From NCBI GenBank assembly GCA_027531565.1, contig JAPZSB010000002.1, positions 620,001 through 684,000 on the forward strand: 64,000 nucleotides of DNA, read 5' to 3'. This DNA is from Beijerinckiaceae bacterium (GTDB lineage: Bacteria; Pseudomonadota; Alphaproteobacteria; Rhizobiales; Beijerinckiaceae). The notes beneath the pieces are model-generated. The model was not told where the DNA came from. It was given only the letters and a program-made list of their open reading frames with translations, and ran no database searches. Each line of letters opens with the position of its first letter. Within the stretch, counting starts at the first letter, position 1. The position numbers were made by a program, and so were the translations under genes. Positions 61,993-64,000 of this stretch are shown piece by piece.

Positions 61993-62230
61993 GGTTCCGG
62001 GCCATTTTTGCGCGACCCCGCCGGATCCCGGGCGCGTTTCATGCGGCGCCAGGTGGCGGATTGCTGTGGTTTTGACTGCTAGAGGCCCGCTATAGACAAG
62101 CAGAACGGGATGGCCAAGGGGAAAGTGAGCCATCACACAGAAGGAGGCCGACCTTTTGCGGCATCAGGACCGGCATGCGCTTTATCGCGCCGATGATTTT
62201 TGCCAGAGTGACCCAGCGGAGACCCGGACC

Positions 62231-63205
62231 ATGACCCTCAATCGCTTCACCCCCCTGCATGCCCTGGGCCTTGCCCTGATGCTCGGGTTTTCGGCCGGGG
62301 CCGCGCAGGCGCAGGTCATGCCGACCAAGGACATTCCCGGTTCGCGGGACCACCCGGTTGCGGGCCGCTACGAGGGCTCTTTCATCTTCTTCCAGAAGGC
62401 GCGCGACTATGACGAGATGCGCCTGCCGATCAAGGCGCTGCAGAATTCCCGCGTCCTGACCAGTGAGAACAGCATCGAGGTCAAGGGCCGTGCCCTGCGG
62501 CAGCGCTACATGGGGCCCGTGGGGCGCTCCTCGCTCGAGGTCGTGCGCAACTACGAGCAGCGCCTGCAGGGGCAGGGATTCGAGATCCTGTTTTCCTGCC
62601 GCGCCCGGGAATGCGGCGGCTCCGACCTGTGGTTCGCGGTGACGGATGCGCACAAGGGCTCGAACCTGCCCTCGAACTGGGACAGCCAGACCTATTCGAT
62701 TGCCCGGAAGCAGGATGCCAATGGCGCGGTGACCGTTGTCGCGCTGCTCTCGGTCGAGACGAGCGACCAGGTGCAGACGCTGGTCGACGTGCTCGAGAGC
62801 AAGGGCATGGAAACCGACAAGATCCGGGTGCTCGATGCCGGCGCCCTGAAAAGCGCGCTCGACGGGCAGGGCCGCGCGGCGCTCTATGGCATTACTTTCG
62901 AGTTCAACAAGGCCGAGATCCGCGCGGAGTCCCGGCTGCAGATCGACCAGATCGTGGCCTATCTGAAGGCCAACCCGCAGGTCTCGATTGTCGTGGCCGG
63001 CCATACCGATGCCAAGGGCGGCTTCGACTACAATGTCGATCTCTCCCGCCGCCGGGCCCAAGCTGTGGTCCAGGCGCTGACGGCATCGGGCATCGGTGCC
63101 AACCGGCTGACGCCGTTCGGGGCCGGCATGGCGTCGCCGGTGGCGACCAACGAAACCGAGGCCGGGCAGGCGCAGAACCGCCGGGTCGAGATTGTGAAGC
63201 GCTGA
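62231..63205 (+). CDS. OmpA family protein with a DUF4892-like N-terminal domain
   Basis: This 324-residue protein has a Sec signal peptide (about 1-27, ending AQA), an N-terminal domain of about 170 residues resembling DUF4892 (VAGRYEGSFIFFQKARDYDE at its start, then FEILFSCRARECGGSDLWFA), and a C-terminal OmpA-like peptidoglycan-binding domain (about 205-324) with ITFEFNKAEIR and VVAGHTDAKGGFDYNVDLSR; the Asp and Arg that bind diaminopimelate are present. It anchors the outer envelope to murein. lemA follows 33 bases later. Confidence 0.93.
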   Translation: MTLNRFTPLHALGLALMLGFSAGAAQAQVMPTKDIPGSRDHPVAGRYEGSFIFFQKARDYDEMRLPIKALQNSRVLTSENSIEVKGRALRQRYMGPVGRSSLEVVRNYEQRLQGQGFEILFSCRARECGGSDLWFAVTDAHKGSNLPSNWDSQTYSIARKQDANGAVTVVALLSVETSDQVQTLVDVLESKGMETDKIRVLDAGALKSALDGQGRAALYGITFEFNKAEIRAESRLQIDQIVAYLKANPQVSIVVAGHTDAKGGFDYNVDLSRRRAQAVVQALTASGIGANRLTPFGAGMASPVATNETEAGQAQNRRVEIVKR

Positions 63206-63238
63206 GCCCGGTCGGGGCCTCAACAAGGAGACGTGACG

Positions 63239-63796
63239 ATGGAATGGGTCCTTCTCGGGCTGATCGTGCTGGTGATCGGCTGGCTGCTGATGAGCTATAA
63301 CGGCGTCGTGGCCATGAACCAGCGGGCCAACCAGGCCTTCGCGGATATCGACGTGCAGCTGAAGCAGCGCCATGACCTGATCCCCAATCTCGTGGAGACG
63401 GTCAAAGGCTATGCCAGCCACGAGAAGGAGACGCTGGATGCCGTGATCCGCGCCCGCAACACCGCGATCAGCGCGCAGGGCCCGGCCGACATGGCCGAGG
63501 CGGAGAAGGGCCTGTCCGGCGCGCTCGGCCGCCTGATCGCGCTGTCCGAGGCCTATCCGGACCTCAAGGCGAACACCAACTTCCTCGATCTGCAGGCGCA
63601 GCTCGGCACGATCGAGGACAAGCTGGCCGCGGCCCGCCGGTTCTTCAACAACGCGGTCAGTGAATACAACGCGGCGATCCAGTCGATCCCGATGGTGTTC
63701 GTCGCGCGGAATTTCGGCTTCACCGAGCGGACCTTCTTCGATGTCGGCGAAACCGCGCGGACGCAGCTCGACAAGGCGCCGGACATCAAGTTCTGA
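63239..63796 (+). CDS. lemA: LemA family protein
   Basis: This 185-residue protein has one N-terminal membrane helix (about 4-20) and the helical LemA domain: ANQAFADIDVQLKQRHDLIP, then NLVETVKGYASHEKETLD and the C-terminal FNNAVSEYNAAIQSIPMVFV. LemA proteins occur next to M48 proteases, as here. The start at 63239 follows AAGGAG. The function of LemA is not well defined. Confidence 0.94.
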   Translation: MEWVLLGLIVLVIGWLLMSYNGVVAMNQRANQAFADIDVQLKQRHDLIPNLVETVKGYASHEKETLDAVIRARNTAISAQGPADMAEAEKGLSGALGRLIALSEAYPDLKANTNFLDLQAQLGTIEDKLAAARRFFNNAVSEYNAAIQSIPMVFVARNFGFTERTFFDVGETARTQLDKAPDIKF

Positions 63797-63919
63797 CGCC
63801 GTGGCGGAACCGACTGGCGGTTTGGTACCGCCGGCGGCCTATCATCCTGAAGGACCTCCGGGGAGGAGGGTGCGGGCCCCACGGCCGCCGTTCCCCTCCC
63901 GCATGCGAAGGGCAGCGCC

Positions 63920-64000
63920 ATGGGGCAGGCATTCGGCCTCTACACCCATATCCGGAACAACCGCCTCCGGTCCTGGTTCCTGCTGGCCAGCCTGTTCGTG
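63920..64000 (+). CDS. M48 family metalloprotease, N-terminal fragment
   Basis: Twenty-seven residues are visible before the window ends: MGQAFGLYTHIRNNRLRSWF then LLASLFV. This matches the N-terminus of the M48 (HtpX-like) membrane proteases that follow lemA in many proteobacteria; the zinc-site HEXXH is beyond the edge. The ATG at 63920 follows GAAGGGC. The call rests on a short match plus context. Confidence 0.75.
   Translation, partial: MGQAFGLYTHIRNNRLRSWFLLASLFV

Overview
The window is a high-GC bacterial chromosome segment that reads as ordinary core genome of an alphaproteobacterium, most likely of the Hyphomicrobiales (Rhizobiales). The evidence is the petABC bc1 operon next to trmL-hemF, the rplY-pth-ychF block, the chain proC-ybjN-ubiK-lgt-midA-pgeF, uvrC-pgsA-moaDE, ilvE with a MarR/response-regulator/kinase set, and carB-greA near lrp, trxB and an ELM1-like gene. 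An Omp25-like barrel protein, an extensin-like lipoprotein and a DUF882-type M15 protein fit the same group. Genus cannot be decided from the sequence alone. I see no rRNA, tRNA, CRISPR, phage or insertion sequence.

Layout: 1-3.7 kb holds hemF (cut by the edge), trmL and petABC, followed by a strong terminator. 3.8-11 kb holds apt and then a leftward block (rplY, pth, ychF, a small membrane protein, a double-hotdog MaoC protein, a nucleosidase), plus prs with a PNPOx-like flavoprotein. 11-14.4 kb is a patch of small exported proteins: a lipoprotein, a secreted PAAR-like protein coupled to a creatinase-type M24 enzyme, and two tandem 93-residue paralogues. 14.5-22 kb holds uvrC, pgsA, moaDE, ilvE and a MarR plus two-component regulatory set. 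22-30.7 kb holds csaA, tetR, proC, ybjN, ubiK, lgt, midA-like, pgeF, a FolM-like reductase, a glycosyltransferase and an outer-membrane barrel. 30.8-39.9 kb is mixed: GST, rlmJ, RNase T2 and a partner, a lower-GC islet (an unknown protein and a LysE exporter), an aldo/keto reductase, an extensin-like lipoprotein, an amidase and several small exported or membrane proteins. 39.9-53.7 kb holds uvrB, a NIT-domain chemoreceptor, SemiSWEET, a PQQ sugar dehydrogenase, a Bug-type binding protein, an aspartate aminotransferase, an M15 protein, a DMT transporter, fadD and msrP. 53.8-64 kb holds lysR, trxB, the ELM1-like gene, lrp, greA, carB, an OmpA protein, lemA and the start of an M48 protease.

The main things worth a second look are non-coding. 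Two families of hairpin-rich repeats occur only in gaps between convergent genes, and one family shows compensatory changes in its stem. There are candidate operators upstream of fadD, between the chemoreceptor and SemiSWEET genes, and between ilvE and marR. Among proteins, the secreted PAAR-like protein coupled to a metal-ligand-less M24 enzyme, the tandem 93-residue secreted paralogues, a 27-residue membrane microprotein and the lower-GC islet are the least explained. I did not find a convincing large undescribed system.
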